Below are positions 1 through 9,916 of a DNA stretch of 64,000 nt, one piece after another. Every line of letters begins with the position of its first letter. The first letter of the stretch is position 1. The stretch is from Planctomycetia bacterium (GTDB taxonomy: Bacteria > Planctomycetota > Phycisphaerae > UBA1845 > Fen-1342), in assembly GCA_015709575.1 (NCBI GenBank), contig CP054190.1, positions 3,780,616-3,844,615 of the forward strand. Direction: 5' to 3'. The notes beneath the pieces are model-generated. The model saw only the letters and a program-made list of their open reading frames with translations, had not been told where the DNA came from and searched no databases. The translations under genes and the position numbers were made by a program.

Positions 1-5
1 CCGAG

Positions 6-269
6 TTATCGGGCGCAGCCCGCCATCAACTCCCGCTCCGCCTGGAGCCAGTCCGACATCGCGTCGCCCGGACCGCCGTTGCGGCTGAGGTAGACCTGGT
101 ACGCACGCTCCTCGATGCGCGCATGGGAGATCTGGGCCGGTGCGGTGCGCGGCCGGCTGACGCTGGCCTGCGGGGCGATCAGCGTCGAAATCGGGGTTTC
201 GGCGGCGACGATGGCAGTTGTGTTCGCGTTCGTCGTGCTGGATCGTCGTGTCCGTACGGTGGTGCTCAT
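6..269 (-). CDS. DUF2934 domain mini-protein
   Basis: Encodes 87 residues. The last 35 or so (IEERAYQVYLSRNGGPGD followed by a WLQAEREL box) match the pattern of DUF2934, a short helical domain of unknown function found in many Gram-negative and planctomycete proteins. The first 50 residues are rich in Thr, Ser and Ala and look like a flexible linker. The reading frame continues upstream to 431, but the ATG at 269 is chosen because a perfect AGGAGG lies 9 nt before it. It is transcribed away from the glycosyltransferase gene at 467. No function can be assigned beyond the domain name. Confidence 0.72.
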   Translation of the reverse strand: MSTTVRTRRSSTTNANTTAIVAAETPISTLIAPQASVSRPRTAPAQISHARIEERAYQVYLSRNGGPGDAMSDWLQAERELMAGCAR

Positions 270-466
270 GGGGCACTTCCTCCTGAATGTGAGTTTCATC
301 GGACGCAATGCGCTGCGGGCCGAACCTGACCCGCGATTTGGTCGCCGTAATCGCGGAACTCGGCGAATTTTGGCCACCCGGGCTGAGCGGGTATCATCGC
401 GGACCGACCGGCCGCCGGCTGGCCGTCGCAACCCCGCGACGGACGGCAGCCTGTCTCCCTGCGTGG

Positions 467-1573
467 ATGCCGGATATGGCCCCTGGCGGCCCGGATGTGT
501 CGGTTGTTGTGCCGGTCTATAACGAAGCCGAGAGCCTCGGCCGCGTGATTCCGCACTTCCTTGAGTCGCTTTCGCGGCAGCGGCGATCGTTTGAGCTGAT
601 TTTCGTGAACGACGGCAGTCGCGACCGCTCCGCCGAAAAGCTCGACGAGTTCGCCGCCCGCGACCCGCGCATTCGCGTTATCCACTTCGTCCGCAATTAC
701 GGACAGACGGCTGCGCTGATGGCCGGCTTCTGGGCGGCCCGCGCGCCAATCGTCGTCCCGCTGGACGGCGACGGGCAGAACGACCCGGCCGACATCGAGC
801 GCCTGGCCGACCGTCTCGAAGACGGCTTTGACGTCGTCAGCGGCTGGCGGAAGGACCGCAAGGACGACTGGCTGCGGTCGTTCGTCTCGCGCGTGGCAAA
901 CCGCATCATCGGCGGTGTCACGGGTGTGCGGCTGCACGATTACGGCTGCACACTCAAAGCCTATCGCACGCACATGATCCGCGACGCGCGGCTGTTCGGT
1001 GAGATGCATCGCTTCATTCCTGTGCTGACTTCCATGCACGGGGCGCGCATCTGCGAGATGGTGGTGAACCACCATCCGCGCACCGCCGGGGTCAGCAAGT
1101 ACGGTTACGGGCGGATCGTGAAGGTCGCCCTGGACCTGATCCTGATCCGCATGCTTCAGCGATACCGCACCAAGCCGCTGCACTTCTACGGCAAGATCAC
1201 GCAATGGACGTGGCTTGGCGCAATCGCGAGCTTCCTCTTCGCCGGGGCGCAGGCCGCGGCGGCGGCCGCAGCTGGGGCGGACGCATGGGCCGCGTTCTGG
1301 GGCAAGGCCCCAATCTTCGGCCTGTTGTTATTCGTCATGGGGTTCATTGCGCTCGTGGCGGGGTTGAACGCGGAACTGGTGATGCGGGCGGGATTTGAGC
1401 ACGTGGAAGGGCGATACTGGGAGGAAGCACGCCGTGTGAATTTTTCAGGAAGCGCTCCCGGTGCGAGCGCGCCGCCGCGCGTCCGCGAAGCGCGGGAGGT
1501 GATGCGTACGGCTCCGTCGCCGGCTGTCGGATCGGAGCCTGTTCCCGTCCGCCCCTCGCGCCCCGATTCCTGA
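467..1573 (+). CDS. Membrane-anchored family 2 glycosyltransferase (DPM/GtrB-like)
   Basis: Predicted to transfer a sugar from a nucleotide donor to a polyprenyl-phosphate or similar membrane acceptor. The GT-A domain starts at once with VSVVVPVYNEAESLG (about residues 11-25). It carries the nucleotide/metal motif LDGDGQNDPADIE with the DxD at about residues 100-102, and a later HHPRTAGVSKYGYGR stretch typical of the GtrB/DPM1 branch. Two hydrophobic segments near residues 245-315 anchor the C-terminus; the last 50 residues are Pro/Arg-rich. Length (about 368 aa) fits the family. The start is uncertain: 467 and 476 are both ATG, neither has a strong ribosome site, and the frame is open back to 308. 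It has no partner gene beside it. Confidence 0.85.
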   Translation: MPDMAPGGPDVSVVVPVYNEAESLGRVIPHFLESLSRQRRSFELIFVNDGSRDRSAEKLDEFAARDPRIRVIHFVRNYGQTAALMAGFWAARAPIVVPLDGDGQNDPADIERLADRLEDGFDVVSGWRKDRKDDWLRSFVSRVANRIIGGVTGVRLHDYGCTLKAYRTHMIRDARLFGEMHRFIPVLTSMHGARICEMVVNHHPRTAGVSKYGYGRIVKVALDLILIRMLQRYRTKPLHFYGKITQWTWLGAIASFLFAGAQAAAAAAAGADAWAAFWGKAPIFGLLLFVMGFIALVAGLNAELVMRAGFEHVEGRYWEEARRVNFSGSAPGASAPPRVREAREVMRTAPSPAVGSEPVPVRPSRPDS

Positions 1574-1798
1574 GCCGCCCGCCGCGTGTTTTCCACGCTG
1601 CCAGCCCCGAATCGGACGACTTCCGACGACTCCGCGTTGGCGGATCACCCATTTCGCCACGATAATCCATGTTGAACAATTGCCGCGGACGGGACGTCAG
1701 ACCCTCCGTCGGCAGAGGCGGCTACACGACCGGCCGGACCACAACGCCGGCGCGTATGCGTCTGAATCATGCAACCCCGATTCGTCGGAGACCTGCTC

Positions 1799-3964
1799 GT
1801 GACCTATCGCTTCGCCCGTTCTTTCGTCGGCGCCGCCGTCCTGGCCGCGCTCTGCTCGACCCCGCTGTTGGCGCAGAGCAGCGAGAAGCTTCGCTATCCC
1901 GAGACGCGCCGCGGCGACACGGTGGACACCTACCACGGCCAGGCCGTGGCCGACCCCTATCGCTGGCTCGAGTCGCTGGACGCGCCCGACGTCGCGGAAT
2001 GGGTCGCCAAGCAGAACGCCGTCACGCAGGCGTTCCTGGCTGGCGTGCCGGAGCGCGAGCAGATCAAGGCACGCCTTACGAAGATGTGGGACTACGAGCG
2101 CTTCGGCATGCCCTATCGCCGCGGCGAGCGCTATTTCTACAGCCGCAACGACGGCTTGCAGAACCAGTCGGTGCTGTTCGTCGCGGATTCGCTGGCCGCT
2201 GAGCCGCGCGAGTTGCTCGACCCCAACAAGCTCTCAAAAGACGGCACGATCGCGCTCTCCGGGTTGAGCATCACCGATGACGGCCGCCTGCTGGCGTACG
2301 GGCTGTCCGAGGGCGGATCGGACTGGGTGACGTATCGCGTCCGCGACGTCGCCACGGGCAAGGACCACGAGGATGAGATTCGCTGGGTGAAATTCAGCGG
2401 CGCGGCCTGGCTCAAGGACGGCAGCGGGTTCTTCTACAGCCGCTACGACGAGCCGAAGGGCAATCAGCTCGCGGCCGCGAACTATTACCACAAGCTCTAT
2501 TTCCACAAGCTCGGCACGCCGCAGAGCCAGGACATGTTGATCTATGATCGGCCCGACGAAAAAGAGTGGGGCTTCGGAGCATCCGTCACCGACGACGGTC
2601 GCTACCTGATCATCAACGTCTGGCAGGGCACCGAGCGCAAGAACCGGGTCTATTACCGCGACCTGCTCGACCCGAAAGGCGAGGTCGTGAAGCTGCTGGA
2701 CGGGTTTGACGCCCAGTACTCGATGATCGACAACGACGGGGCGATCTTCTGGTTCGAGACCGACCTCGATGCGCCGCGCGGGCGCGTCATCGCGATCGAC
2801 ACGCGCAAGCCGGAGCGATCCGCGTGGAAGGAGATCATCCCGCAGAGCGAGCAGGTGCTGCAGGGCGTCAGCACGGTCGGCGGCGTCTTCACGGCGACGT
2901 ACCTCAAGGATGCGCACACGCAGATCCGCATGTTCGACCTCGCCGGCAAGCCGCTGCGCGAGGTGGCGCTGCCGGGCGTGGGCTCGGCCGGCGGGTTCGG
3001 CGGTAAGCGCAGCGAGACCGAGACTTTTTACAGCTACACCAGCTTCGCCGCGCCGCCGACGATCTACCGCTACGACATGACCACCCACAACTCGACCGTC
3101 TTCAAGCAGCCCAAGGTCGAGTTTGATCCGTCGGCCTATGAGACCACGCAGGTGTTCGTCGACGCCAAGGACGGCACGCGCGTGCCGATGTTCCTCACGC
3201 ATAAGCGCGGCATGAAGCTCGACGGCAGCAACCCCGTCATCCTCTATGGCTACGGCGGCTTCAACGTGTCGATCACGCCCTCCTTCAGCGTGTCGAACGC
3301 GATGTGGATGGAAATGGGCGGCGTCTATGCCGTCGCGAACATTCGCGGCGGCGGCGAGTACGGCAAGGACTGGCACAACGCCGGCCGGCTCGCGAACAAG
3401 CAGAACGTTTTCGACGACTTCATCGCCTGCGCCGAGTGGCTGATCGAGCACCGCTACACCACGCCGGCGCGCCTTGCGATCCTGGGCGGCAGCAACGGCG
3501 GACTGCTGGTCGGGGCGTGCATGGTGCAGCGGCCGGACCTTTTCGGCGCGGTGCTGCCCGCGGTCGGCGTGATGGACATGCTGCGCTACACCGAGACCAC
3601 CATCGGCTGGGCGTGGAAGAGCGACTTCGGCGATCCGCAGGATCCGAAGATGTTCGAGGTGCTCAAGGCCTACAGCCCGCTGCACAACCTCAAGCCCGGC
3701 ACGCACTACCCGGCCACGTTCATCACCACCGGCGACCATGACGATCGCGTCGTGCCCTGGCACAGCTTCAAGTTCGCCGCGGCGCTGCAGGCGGCGCAGG
3801 CCGGGCCCGCTCCGACGCTGATCCGCGTTGAGGTCCGAGCCGGACACGGCGCCGGCAAGCCCACCGCCAAGCAGATCGAGGAAGCCGCCGACCGATTCGC
3901 GTTCCTGGTGCGCGTGTTCGGAATGAAACTCCCGAACAGCGCCTCCGGAATGGCGGCGCGCTAG
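1799..3964 (+). CDS. Secreted prolyl oligopeptidase family serine peptidase (S9A)
   Basis: Predicted to cleave short peptides after proline in the periplasm. From the GTG at 1799 (GGAG 8 nt upstream) the protein begins with a signal peptide ending near STPLLAQ; an ATG at 1769 is also in frame but would put ten polar residues before it. The N-terminal segment [16 protein letters not shown] is the usual S9A lead-in and is followed by a beta-propeller region. The alpha/beta hydrolase domain has the nucleophile in GGSNGGLL (Ser about 565), the acid in DHDDRVVP (about 648) and the His in AGHGAGK (about 683), so the catalytic triad looks intact. About 721 aa, normal for the family. It appears monocistronic; dxr follows after 41 nt. 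Confidence 0.92.
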   Translation: MTYRFARSFVGAAVLAALCSTPLLAQSSEKLRYPETRRGDTVDTYHGQAVADPYRWLESLDAPDVAEWVAKQNAVTQAFLAGVPEREQIKARLTKMWDYERFGMPYRRGERYFYSRNDGLQNQSVLFVADSLAAEPRELLDPNKLSKDGTIALSGLSITDDGRLLAYGLSEGGSDWVTYRVRDVATGKDHEDEIRWVKFSGAAWLKDGSGFFYSRYDEPKGNQLAAANYYHKLYFHKLGTPQSQDMLIYDRPDEKEWGFGASVTDDGRYLIINVWQGTERKNRVYYRDLLDPKGEVVKLLDGFDAQYSMIDNDGAIFWFETDLDAPRGRVIAIDTRKPERSAWKEIIPQSEQVLQGVSTVGGVFTATYLKDAHTQIRMFDLAGKPLREVALPGVGSAGGFGGKRSETETFYSYTSFAAPPTIYRYDMTTHNSTVFKQPKVEFDPSAYETTQVFVDAKDGTRVPMFLTHKRGMKLDGSNPVILYGYGGFNVSITPSFSVSNAMWMEMGGVYAVANIRGGGEYGKDWHNAGRLANKQNVFDDFIACAEWLIEHRYTTPARLAILGGSNGGLLVGACMVQRPDLFGAVLPAVGVMDMLRYTETTIGWAWKSDFGDPQDPKMFEVLKAYSPLHNLKPGTHYPATFITTGDHDDRVVPWHSFKFAAALQAAQAGPAPTLIRVEVRAGHGAGKPTAKQIEEAADRFAFLVRVFGMKLPNSASGMAAR

Positions 3965-4005
3965 CCCGTGATGCGCGGTATCCGGCCCGGAAAGCGGCGG
4001 ATATA

Positions 4006-5178
4006 GTGACGCAGGTGCGCTCGCGACGGCTCGTCATTCTCGGCTCAACCGGCTCCATCGGCCGCTCCACGCTCGACGTGGTCGGCGCGCTGAACGGGAC
4101 GGTGCGCGTCGTTGGCCTTGCCGCCGGGAGCGGTTGGGAAGCGCTTGCACGGCAGGCCCACGACACCGGCGCGGAATATGTCGCGATCGGCGATGAATCC
4201 CACTACGACCGGCTGCGGGCGGCGCTGCCTGCCGCCACGACGGCGCTGGCGGGAGCGGACGGACTGGTCGAGCTGGTGGACCGCGCTCGCGACGCCGCCG
4301 ACGCCGATTACACGCTCTCCGCAATTGTCGGCGCCGCGGGGCTGCCCGCGACGCTGCGGGCGGTCGAGCGGGGCATGGACATCGGACTGGCAAACAAAGA
4401 ATCGCTGGTCATCGCCGGCAGCATCCTGATGCCGCTGGCCCGCGAGCGCGGGGCAGCGCTGCTGCCGGTGGACAGCGAGCACTCGGCGATCTTTCAATGT
4501 CTGCACAGCGGCACGCACGCCGAGGTGCGGCGGCTGTTTCTGACCGCCAGCGGCGGACCGTTCCGCAAGTGGAGCGCGGAACGGATCGACGCCGCGACGG
4601 TGGATGAAGCGCTGGCCCACCCGACCTGGTCGATGGGACCGAAGATCACGATCGACAGCGCTACAATGATGAACAAGGCGCTGGAAGTCGTGGAGGCGCG
4701 CTGGCTGTTCGACATGCCGGTGGAACGGATCGAGGTGCTGGTGCACCCCGAGTCGATCGTGCATTCCATGGTGGAATTCGTGGACGGCTCGATCGTGGCG
4801 CAGCTCGGCGCCCCGGACATGAAAACGCCGATCCAGTACGCGCTGACCTACCCCGCGCGCGTGGCAGGCGTGGCGACGTCGCTGTCGTGGAGCGCGGCCC
4901 GATCGCTGAATTTTGAACCCGCCGACCCGCAGCGTTTCCCCGCGCTGGCGCTGGGTTTCGACGCTGCGCGGCGCGGCGGGACGTGCGGGGCGGTTCTCAA
5001 CGCCGCGAACGAAGTGGCGGTCGAGCTGTTCAGGGCCGGAAAGATCCGCTTCGGCGAGATCGGTCGGCTGACGGCCAGGGTGCTGGGGCGGCATCAGTCG
5101 ATCGAGTCGCCGACGCTGAAACAACTGACCGCCGCGGACCAATGGGCGCGGCAGGAGCTGCAAGGATGCCGGATTTGA
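4006..5178 (+). CDS. dxr: 1-deoxy-D-xylulose 5-phosphate reductoisomerase
   Basis: Catalyses the NADPH-dependent conversion of DXP to MEP, the committed step of the non-mevalonate isoprenoid pathway. The N-terminus has the nucleotide-binding signature ILGSTGSIGRSTLDV. Further family blocks are GLANKESLVIAG, LLPVDSEHSAIFQ (metal-binding Asp and Glu), FLTASGGPF and HPTWSMGPKITIDSATMMNKALEV with the substrate loop. Length 390 aa is standard. The start is GTG at 4006. The stop overlaps the rseP start by 13 nt, so the two are probably co-translated; the dxr-rseP order is common in bacteria. Another MEP-pathway gene, ispG, is about 32 kb downstream. Confidence 0.97.
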   Translation: MTQVRSRRLVILGSTGSIGRSTLDVVGALNGTVRVVGLAAGSGWEALARQAHDTGAEYVAIGDESHYDRLRAALPAATTALAGADGLVELVDRARDAADADYTLSAIVGAAGLPATLRAVERGMDIGLANKESLVIAGSILMPLARERGAALLPVDSEHSAIFQCLHSGTHAEVRRLFLTASGGPFRKWSAERIDAATVDEALAHPTWSMGPKITIDSATMMNKALEVVEARWLFDMPVERIEVLVHPESIVHSMVEFVDGSIVAQLGAPDMKTPIQYALTYPARVAGVATSLSWSAARSLNFEPADPQRFPALALGFDAARRGGTCGAVLNAANEVAVELFRAGKIRFGEIGRLTARVLGRHQSIESPTLKQLTAADQWARQELQGCRI

Positions 5179-7403
5179 CGCCGTACCCGCTGGCCACGGG
5201 CGCGCTGGACGCCCTGCTATCGACGCTGGCGGGAACGTGGATCATCGCACAGATCCTGATCGGCTTCACGCTGATCATCTTCGTGCACGAGTTGGGGCAC
5301 TTCCTGGCCGCCAAGTGGGTCGGCGTGCGGGTGGATCGCTTCGCCATCGGCTTCGGTCCTCGGCTGTTCGGCTGGCGAAGCGGGGAGGGACTGACGCTCG
5401 GCCGGGCGCGCGAATACAGCGCGGAAGAGCTGGCGGAGCGCCGCTACGGGGAGACCGACTACTGCTTCAAGCTGCTGCCGCTGGGCGGATACGTGAAGAT
5501 GCTTGGGCAGGAGGACTTCATCGTCGATGAGAAGACCGGCGAGCTGATGATGGGCACCGACCCGCGGGCCTTCACGAATCGCCCGGTCGGCGCGCGGATG
5601 ATCGTCGCCTCGGCGGGGGTGGTCTTCAACTTTCTGTTCGCGATCGTGCTGCTGATGCTGGTGTTCATGGTGGGATTAAAACTCCCGGCGCCCAAGATCG
5701 GCGCGGTGGAGCCGGCCCGGCCGGCGGCCCGCGCCGGGTTGCAGTCCGGTGATCGAATCGTCGAGATCGACGGCCGCCGACCGGACAGTTTCATGGAACT
5801 GTATGTCGCCGCGGTCATGGCCGAGGGCGACCTACGCCTGAAGGTCGAGCGCGCCGGCAAGCAGCTCGATTTCACGGTAACGCCCGAGCACGATCCGCGC
5901 GTCGGTGAGCCGACGCTGGGCATCATGGCTGCCATGAGCACGCGCATCGCGCGCGATGTGCCGCCGACGTTCGGCCCGGAGTTGAAAGCCGGCGACGTGA
6001 TTCGCGCCGTCGATGGTCGCCCTGTCACCGAAGGTCACCAGGTTCTTGACGCCGTGACCGCGGCCGCGGGGCGGCTCGTGACGTTGACCGTCGAGCGCAC
6101 CGTGGACGGTCGCACCGAAACACTGCAAGTCCCGCATCGCGCCGTGCCGACGCTGGTGCAGCGCGACCTCTCCGGAGAGCCGAGCTCGCCGATCGACCGC
6201 AGCGACCTGCTCGGCCTGATTCCGCGCGTGCTGCTGGCGCTGGTGAACGAGGGCACGCCGGCCGAGGCCGCGGGTTTGCGTGCCGGGGATGTGGTACTCG
6301 AATGGGGAACCGTCTCCACCCCCAAGGAGAGCGATATCCGCCGCAGCCTCGCAGTCGACGCCGGCACCGCGGTGCGGGTGGTGGTGCTGCGCGACGGCGA
6401 GCGCGTCGAGTCGAAGATCACGCCGAACTCGGCGACCAACCTGCTCGGCGGGCAGCGCACACAGATCGGCGTCGCTTTCGCCCACGACTGGCAGCACAGC
6501 ATCATCGCCGACGTGCGCAACGGCTCTCCGGCCGCGGCGCTGAACCTGCCGCGCGGGGCGGAGATTCTCCGCATCGACGGACGTGCGACGCCGACCTGGC
6601 TGGAGCTGGTCGACGCGCTGCGCGGCTCGGCCGGGCGAACCGTCACCGTCCGCTTCCGGAGCGGGGGGGATGAAGCCGAAGCGCCGATGAGCGTGCCGGC
6701 GTCGGTGCTGGATGCGGCGAAGTTGCCGCCGGACGTGCAGATTCTGGCCATCAACGGAAAGCAGGAGGCGGCGATCAAGGGCGTGTCGCGCCTGATGCCG
6801 CTGCCCCACCCGGCAGCGGTGCGGGCGCTGCTGGAGGAGAACGTCGGCAACACGGTGGAGCTGCAAATCGCTCGTGCAGGCGAGGATCGGCCTTCGACCG
6901 TGCGCGTCGACGTGACGGCGGAGAACGCCGATCCCTGGCAGCTCGACGTGCGCTTCGAGTACGCGCTGCCGCTCGACACGCTGCTGGAAACGGTCTCCGC
7001 CGGTGGGAACCCGATCCTCGCACTTCAGAAGGGATTCGGCTACACGAACTACGTGATACGCCAGATCTTTTCGACGATGAAACGCGTCTCAACCGCCAAG
7101 GAGGCGCCGACCAAGAGCCTCAGCGGGCCGATCGGTATCGTGCAGATCGCCTACACCACCTCCAAGGCCGGGCTGGCGCAACTGCTGTTCTTCCTGGCCT
7201 TTCTCTCGGCAAACCTGGCCGTGATCAACTTCCTGCCGCTGCCGGTGCTGGACGGCGGGCTGATGATGTTCCTGATCCTCGAAAAGATCCGCGGCAAGCC
7301 GCTCACGCTCAAGTCCCAGGCGATCACCACCATGATCGGCCTGGCCGTCATCGGCGTATGCACGATCTTCGTGCTGATTCAGGACATCTCGCGGCTGCTC
7401 TGA
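5166..7403 (+). CDS. rseP: RseP-like site-2 intramembrane metalloprotease with multiple PDZ domains
   Basis: Site-2 protease family; in other bacteria it cleaves anti-sigma factors or signal-peptide remnants within the membrane. The zinc motif HELGH is at residues 41-45 inside the first membrane helix, and the second metal motif NFLPLPVLDGG lies near residue 696 in the C-terminal membrane region. Between them I count four or five PDZ-like units, for example those containing GDRIVEIDGR, GDVIRAVDGR, GDVVLEWG and AEILRIDGR, plus a more diverged one. The protein is 745 aa, much longer than the two-PDZ E. coli protein (about 450). The ATG at 5166 has AGGAG 8 nt upstream and lies inside the end of dxr. 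The substrate cannot be read from the sequence. Confidence 0.93.
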   Translation: MPDLTPYPLATGALDALLSTLAGTWIIAQILIGFTLIIFVHELGHFLAAKWVGVRVDRFAIGFGPRLFGWRSGEGLTLGRAREYSAEELAERRYGETDYCFKLLPLGGYVKMLGQEDFIVDEKTGELMMGTDPRAFTNRPVGARMIVASAGVVFNFLFAIVLLMLVFMVGLKLPAPKIGAVEPARPAARAGLQSGDRIVEIDGRRPDSFMELYVAAVMAEGDLRLKVERAGKQLDFTVTPEHDPRVGEPTLGIMAAMSTRIARDVPPTFGPELKAGDVIRAVDGRPVTEGHQVLDAVTAAAGRLVTLTVERTVDGRTETLQVPHRAVPTLVQRDLSGEPSSPIDRSDLLGLIPRVLLALVNEGTPAEAAGLRAGDVVLEWGTVSTPKESDIRRSLAVDAGTAVRVVVLRDGERVESKITPNSATNLLGGQRTQIGVAFAHDWQHSIIADVRNGSPAAALNLPRGAEILRIDGRATPTWLELVDALRGSAGRTVTVRFRSGGDEAEAPMSVPASVLDAAKLPPDVQILAINGKQEAAIKGVSRLMPLPHPAAVRALLEENVGNTVELQIARAGEDRPSTVRVDVTAENADPWQLDVRFEYALPLDTLLETVSAGGNPILALQKGFGYTNYVIRQIFSTMKRVSTAKEAPTKSLSGPIGIVQIAYTTSKAGLAQLLFFLAFLSANLAVINFLPLPVLDGGLMMFLILEKIRGKPLTLKSQAITTMIGLAVIGVCTIFVLIQDISRLL

Positions 7404-7424
7404 TCTGCCTCGGAAAGGTCTAGG

Positions 7425-8948
7425 ATGCGCCCGCTTTCTCCATACGCTGTCGCACTGACGGCCCTGCTCGGCCTGCTCGCGCCGTCCGCCGTCGCGCAGG
7501 CGACCGAGCCTGCCGCCGTCGCGACACAGGGAGTGGAGCCGGGTACTGACAGCGCCGCCACGGCGCTGCTCTATGCCGAGCCGAGCTTCGGGTTCGAGAT
7601 CGCCCTGCCGGGGGACTGGACCTACGACCGCACGCGCTTCGTCGCGCCCGGCGACGGGCTGGGCCTCTGTCGCGGGCGCTCGCTGTCGCAGCGCGCCTCG
7701 TTGCAGATCGTGCAGTATCGAACGCCGGGGGTAACGCCCTTCGCGCGCTGGATGGAGCGCTTCCAGGCCGACCTGCTGCGCGTCCCGGACACCCGCGCGG
7801 TCCGCTCGCAGCGGCGCGAGGTCGGCGGGTTTCCCGCAATCGAAATCGAGATCGAGGTCGCCGACGCCGCGATGCGCTTCCGCTCCATTTACCTGTGCAT
7901 CGAGCTGGAGCCGGGAAGCATGCTGATGCTGGTGCACTCGGGCGTGCTGGATGCCGCTGCGCCCGACGCGAGCGCCCCACAGGCCCCGGCCGCGGCGCCT
8001 GCCGCCTCGCCAACCAGCCCGCTCGACGCGATGCTGAGCGGACTGCGCATCCGCTACTCGGTTGAAAGACGCAAAGCACTCGACGCGGCCATGGCGCGCG
8101 GCACGCAGTGGCGGACGAAGATCGCCGAGGCAGCCGCAGCGCGGCGCTGGCCGGACGCCGGCGCGGCATACGAAATTCGCGAGAAGGGACGGCCCGCGGG
8201 CTACCTCACGCGCCGCGTCGGCATCGAGCGTCGCTCGCTCGACGACCCCGCCGCCGGCGGGAACGTCAAGCAGGGGTTGCGGGTGCAGCAGCGCGAATGG
8301 CGCTTCGACGAGGGCGGCGGCGCCGCCGAGGTGCGCGCGGACTGGTTCGCCAGCCTCGACCACCGCAGCGAGTTGATCGAGATTTCGACCACGCCGATTC
8401 CGGCCGTCGGGGCGCCGGCGCAGCAGGTCGTCACATCGATCGAGCAAGTCATCCGCGAGGAGGACCTGCTCTTCGCCAGCTCGCGCACGTCGATCGACCT
8501 GAAGTTTCCCGAGCCGCGCGAGCCGGTGCGCGCCGGCCCGACCTACCTGGGCAGCGCGTGGGCACAGACCCTGCCGATGTTCCTGCCGAGTGAGGCGGGC
8601 GATGAGGTCGCATTCGCCGTCTATGACCCGCCCACCCGCGCCCAGCTCACACACGTGGTGCGCCCGCTCGGCCCGCAGCCGATCACCGACGCCGGCGGCC
8701 GCACCGGGCCGGCGTTCTCCGTACGCGAAGCCTACGCCGATGACGCGACCGCCGCGAAGATCGTGCTGGATGCGGACGGCTGGCCGGCGCGAATCGACGC
8801 CGGTGCGACGGTGCTGGTGCGAATCACGGAGAAAGAGGTCGAGCAGCGATACGGTCGTCTGCGCGCCGACGCCCGCGCCCGGCTCGCCGCCATTCGCCCA
8901 CCACTCACGCCCGCACCGCCCACCCGCCCCAACCGCGGGGGGCGTTGA
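7425..8948 (+). CDS. Secreted protein of unknown function
   Basis: A 507-residue protein I do not recognise. It opens with a clear signal peptide (MRPLSPYAVALTALLGLL, then a PSAVAQA cleavage region). A first domain of about 170 residues (from YAEPSFGFEIALPGDW) resembles the general shape of secreted domains that start from an F-x-I-x-L-P-x-x-W box. An Ala/Pro-rich linker follows near residues 180-205, then a larger globular part. There is no lipobox and no transmembrane helix after the signal. It starts 21 nt after the rseP stop with a GGAAAGG-type ribosome site, so it may belong to the dxr-rseP operon. It converges on birA with only 9 nt between the two stops. Confidence 0.7.
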   Translation: MRPLSPYAVALTALLGLLAPSAVAQATEPAAVATQGVEPGTDSAATALLYAEPSFGFEIALPGDWTYDRTRFVAPGDGLGLCRGRSLSQRASLQIVQYRTPGVTPFARWMERFQADLLRVPDTRAVRSQRREVGGFPAIEIEIEVADAAMRFRSIYLCIELEPGSMLMLVHSGVLDAAAPDASAPQAPAAAPAASPTSPLDAMLSGLRIRYSVERRKALDAAMARGTQWRTKIAEAAAARRWPDAGAAYEIREKGRPAGYLTRRVGIERRSLDDPAAGGNVKQGLRVQQREWRFDEGGGAAEVRADWFASLDHRSELIEISTTPIPAVGAPAQQVVTSIEQVIREEDLLFASSRTSIDLKFPEPREPVRAGPTYLGSAWAQTLPMFLPSEAGDEVAFAVYDPPTRAQLTHVVRPLGPQPITDAGGRTGPAFSVREAYADDATAAKIVLDADGWPARIDAGATVLVRITEKEVEQRYGRLRADARARLAAIRPPLTPAPPTRPNRGGR

Positions 8949-8957
8949 CGCCCCGGC

Positions 8958-9758
8958 TTACCACGAGCGCGTCGTCGTCGCGGCATCGAGGCGGACCGAT
9001 TCGCCGCTTTCAGTTTGAATCAGCAGGTCGCCTTCTGCGCTGATTTCACGGATTTCGCCTCGAATCTCGCGCCCATCGCTGCGGAATGTCGCCACCTGGC
9101 CAACCTCTGCACACCGCCCCCGCCACGCCTGAAGCAATTCCTCGCCGCCGCCTGCCGACCCGGCCGCCCGGCACAGCCAATGATCCAATCGCGCAACCAG
9201 CGCCGAGGCAACCTGACGCCGATCGACCGGCGTTGAGCTTTCAATTTCGAGGGATGTCGCCTTTTGCGCCAGTTCGGCGTCAAAGTGCGCCCGCTGCTGA
9301 TAGACGTTCAGCCCGATGCCGATGACCAGCGCGCGAAACGCGCCACTTGGCGGCAATGGCGTGCTTTCCGCGAGCACGCCGCCCAGCTTGCGGCCATGCA
9401 GCGCCAGATCATTCGGCCAGCGCAGCGAGGGCAGCAGCCCGGTGGCCTGCTGCACGGCCTCCGCCGCCGCCACCGCGCCGAGGACTCCGCCGAGGCGAAG
9501 CAGGCCGGAATCGCGCGGCACGTGCACGCGGACGCTGAGCAGAACCGCGGCGCCGCGCGGGGCGACCCAGCGGCGGCCGAGGCGGCCGCGGCCGGCGGAT
9601 TGATGCTCGGCGAACAGCACGGCGCCGTCGGCATCGGGTCCGACGCGCTGCAACAGCTCACGATTGGTGCTGTCCGTTTCCGGCGTGGTGTGAAAGAAGC
9701 GCAGACGTGAAAAGGGACCGGCAGCGGCGAGATCGGCGTTGGAGAGCGGCGCGTGCAT
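8958..9758 (-). CDS. birA: Biotin--[acetyl-CoA-carboxylase] ligase, catalytic form without DNA-binding domain
   Basis: Activates biotin to biotinyl-AMP and attaches it to the carboxyl-carrier protein of acetyl-CoA carboxylase. Signature blocks are STNREL, the biotin/ATP loop GRGRLGRRWVAP, LRWPNDL and KLGGVLAES (the KxGGxL active-site motif), then the small C-terminal barrel near GEIREISAEGDLLI. At 266 residues it lacks the N-terminal winged helix of E. coli BirA, so it should be a ligase only and not a repressor. It lies downstream of panB on the same strand, separated by about 158 nt, and the two could share a transcript. Confidence 0.94.
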   Translation of the reverse strand: MHAPLSNADLAAAGPFSRLRFFHTTPETDSTNRELLQRVGPDADGAVLFAEHQSAGRGRLGRRWVAPRGAAVLLSVRVHVPRDSGLLRLGGVLGAVAAAEAVQQATGLLPSLRWPNDLALHGRKLGGVLAESTPLPPSGAFRALVIGIGLNVYQQRAHFDAELAQKATSLEIESSTPVDRRQVASALVARLDHWLCRAAGSAGGGEELLQAWRGRCAEVGQVATFRSDGREIRGEIREISAEGDLLIQTESGESVRLDAATTTRSW

Positions 9759-9916
9759 GAACCCGATCCCGGCGCTACCAGTAGGGTGGTTTCCACGGCT
9801 GCTGGTGGGCGGCTCACACGTGCCACGGCGCCCGGTATCGAGCCGCGCATCCCTCTCGCCACTCCACGCGGCGCCGTTCCCGTACGCGACAAACCCGCGA
9901 CGAACACCCGCGGAGA

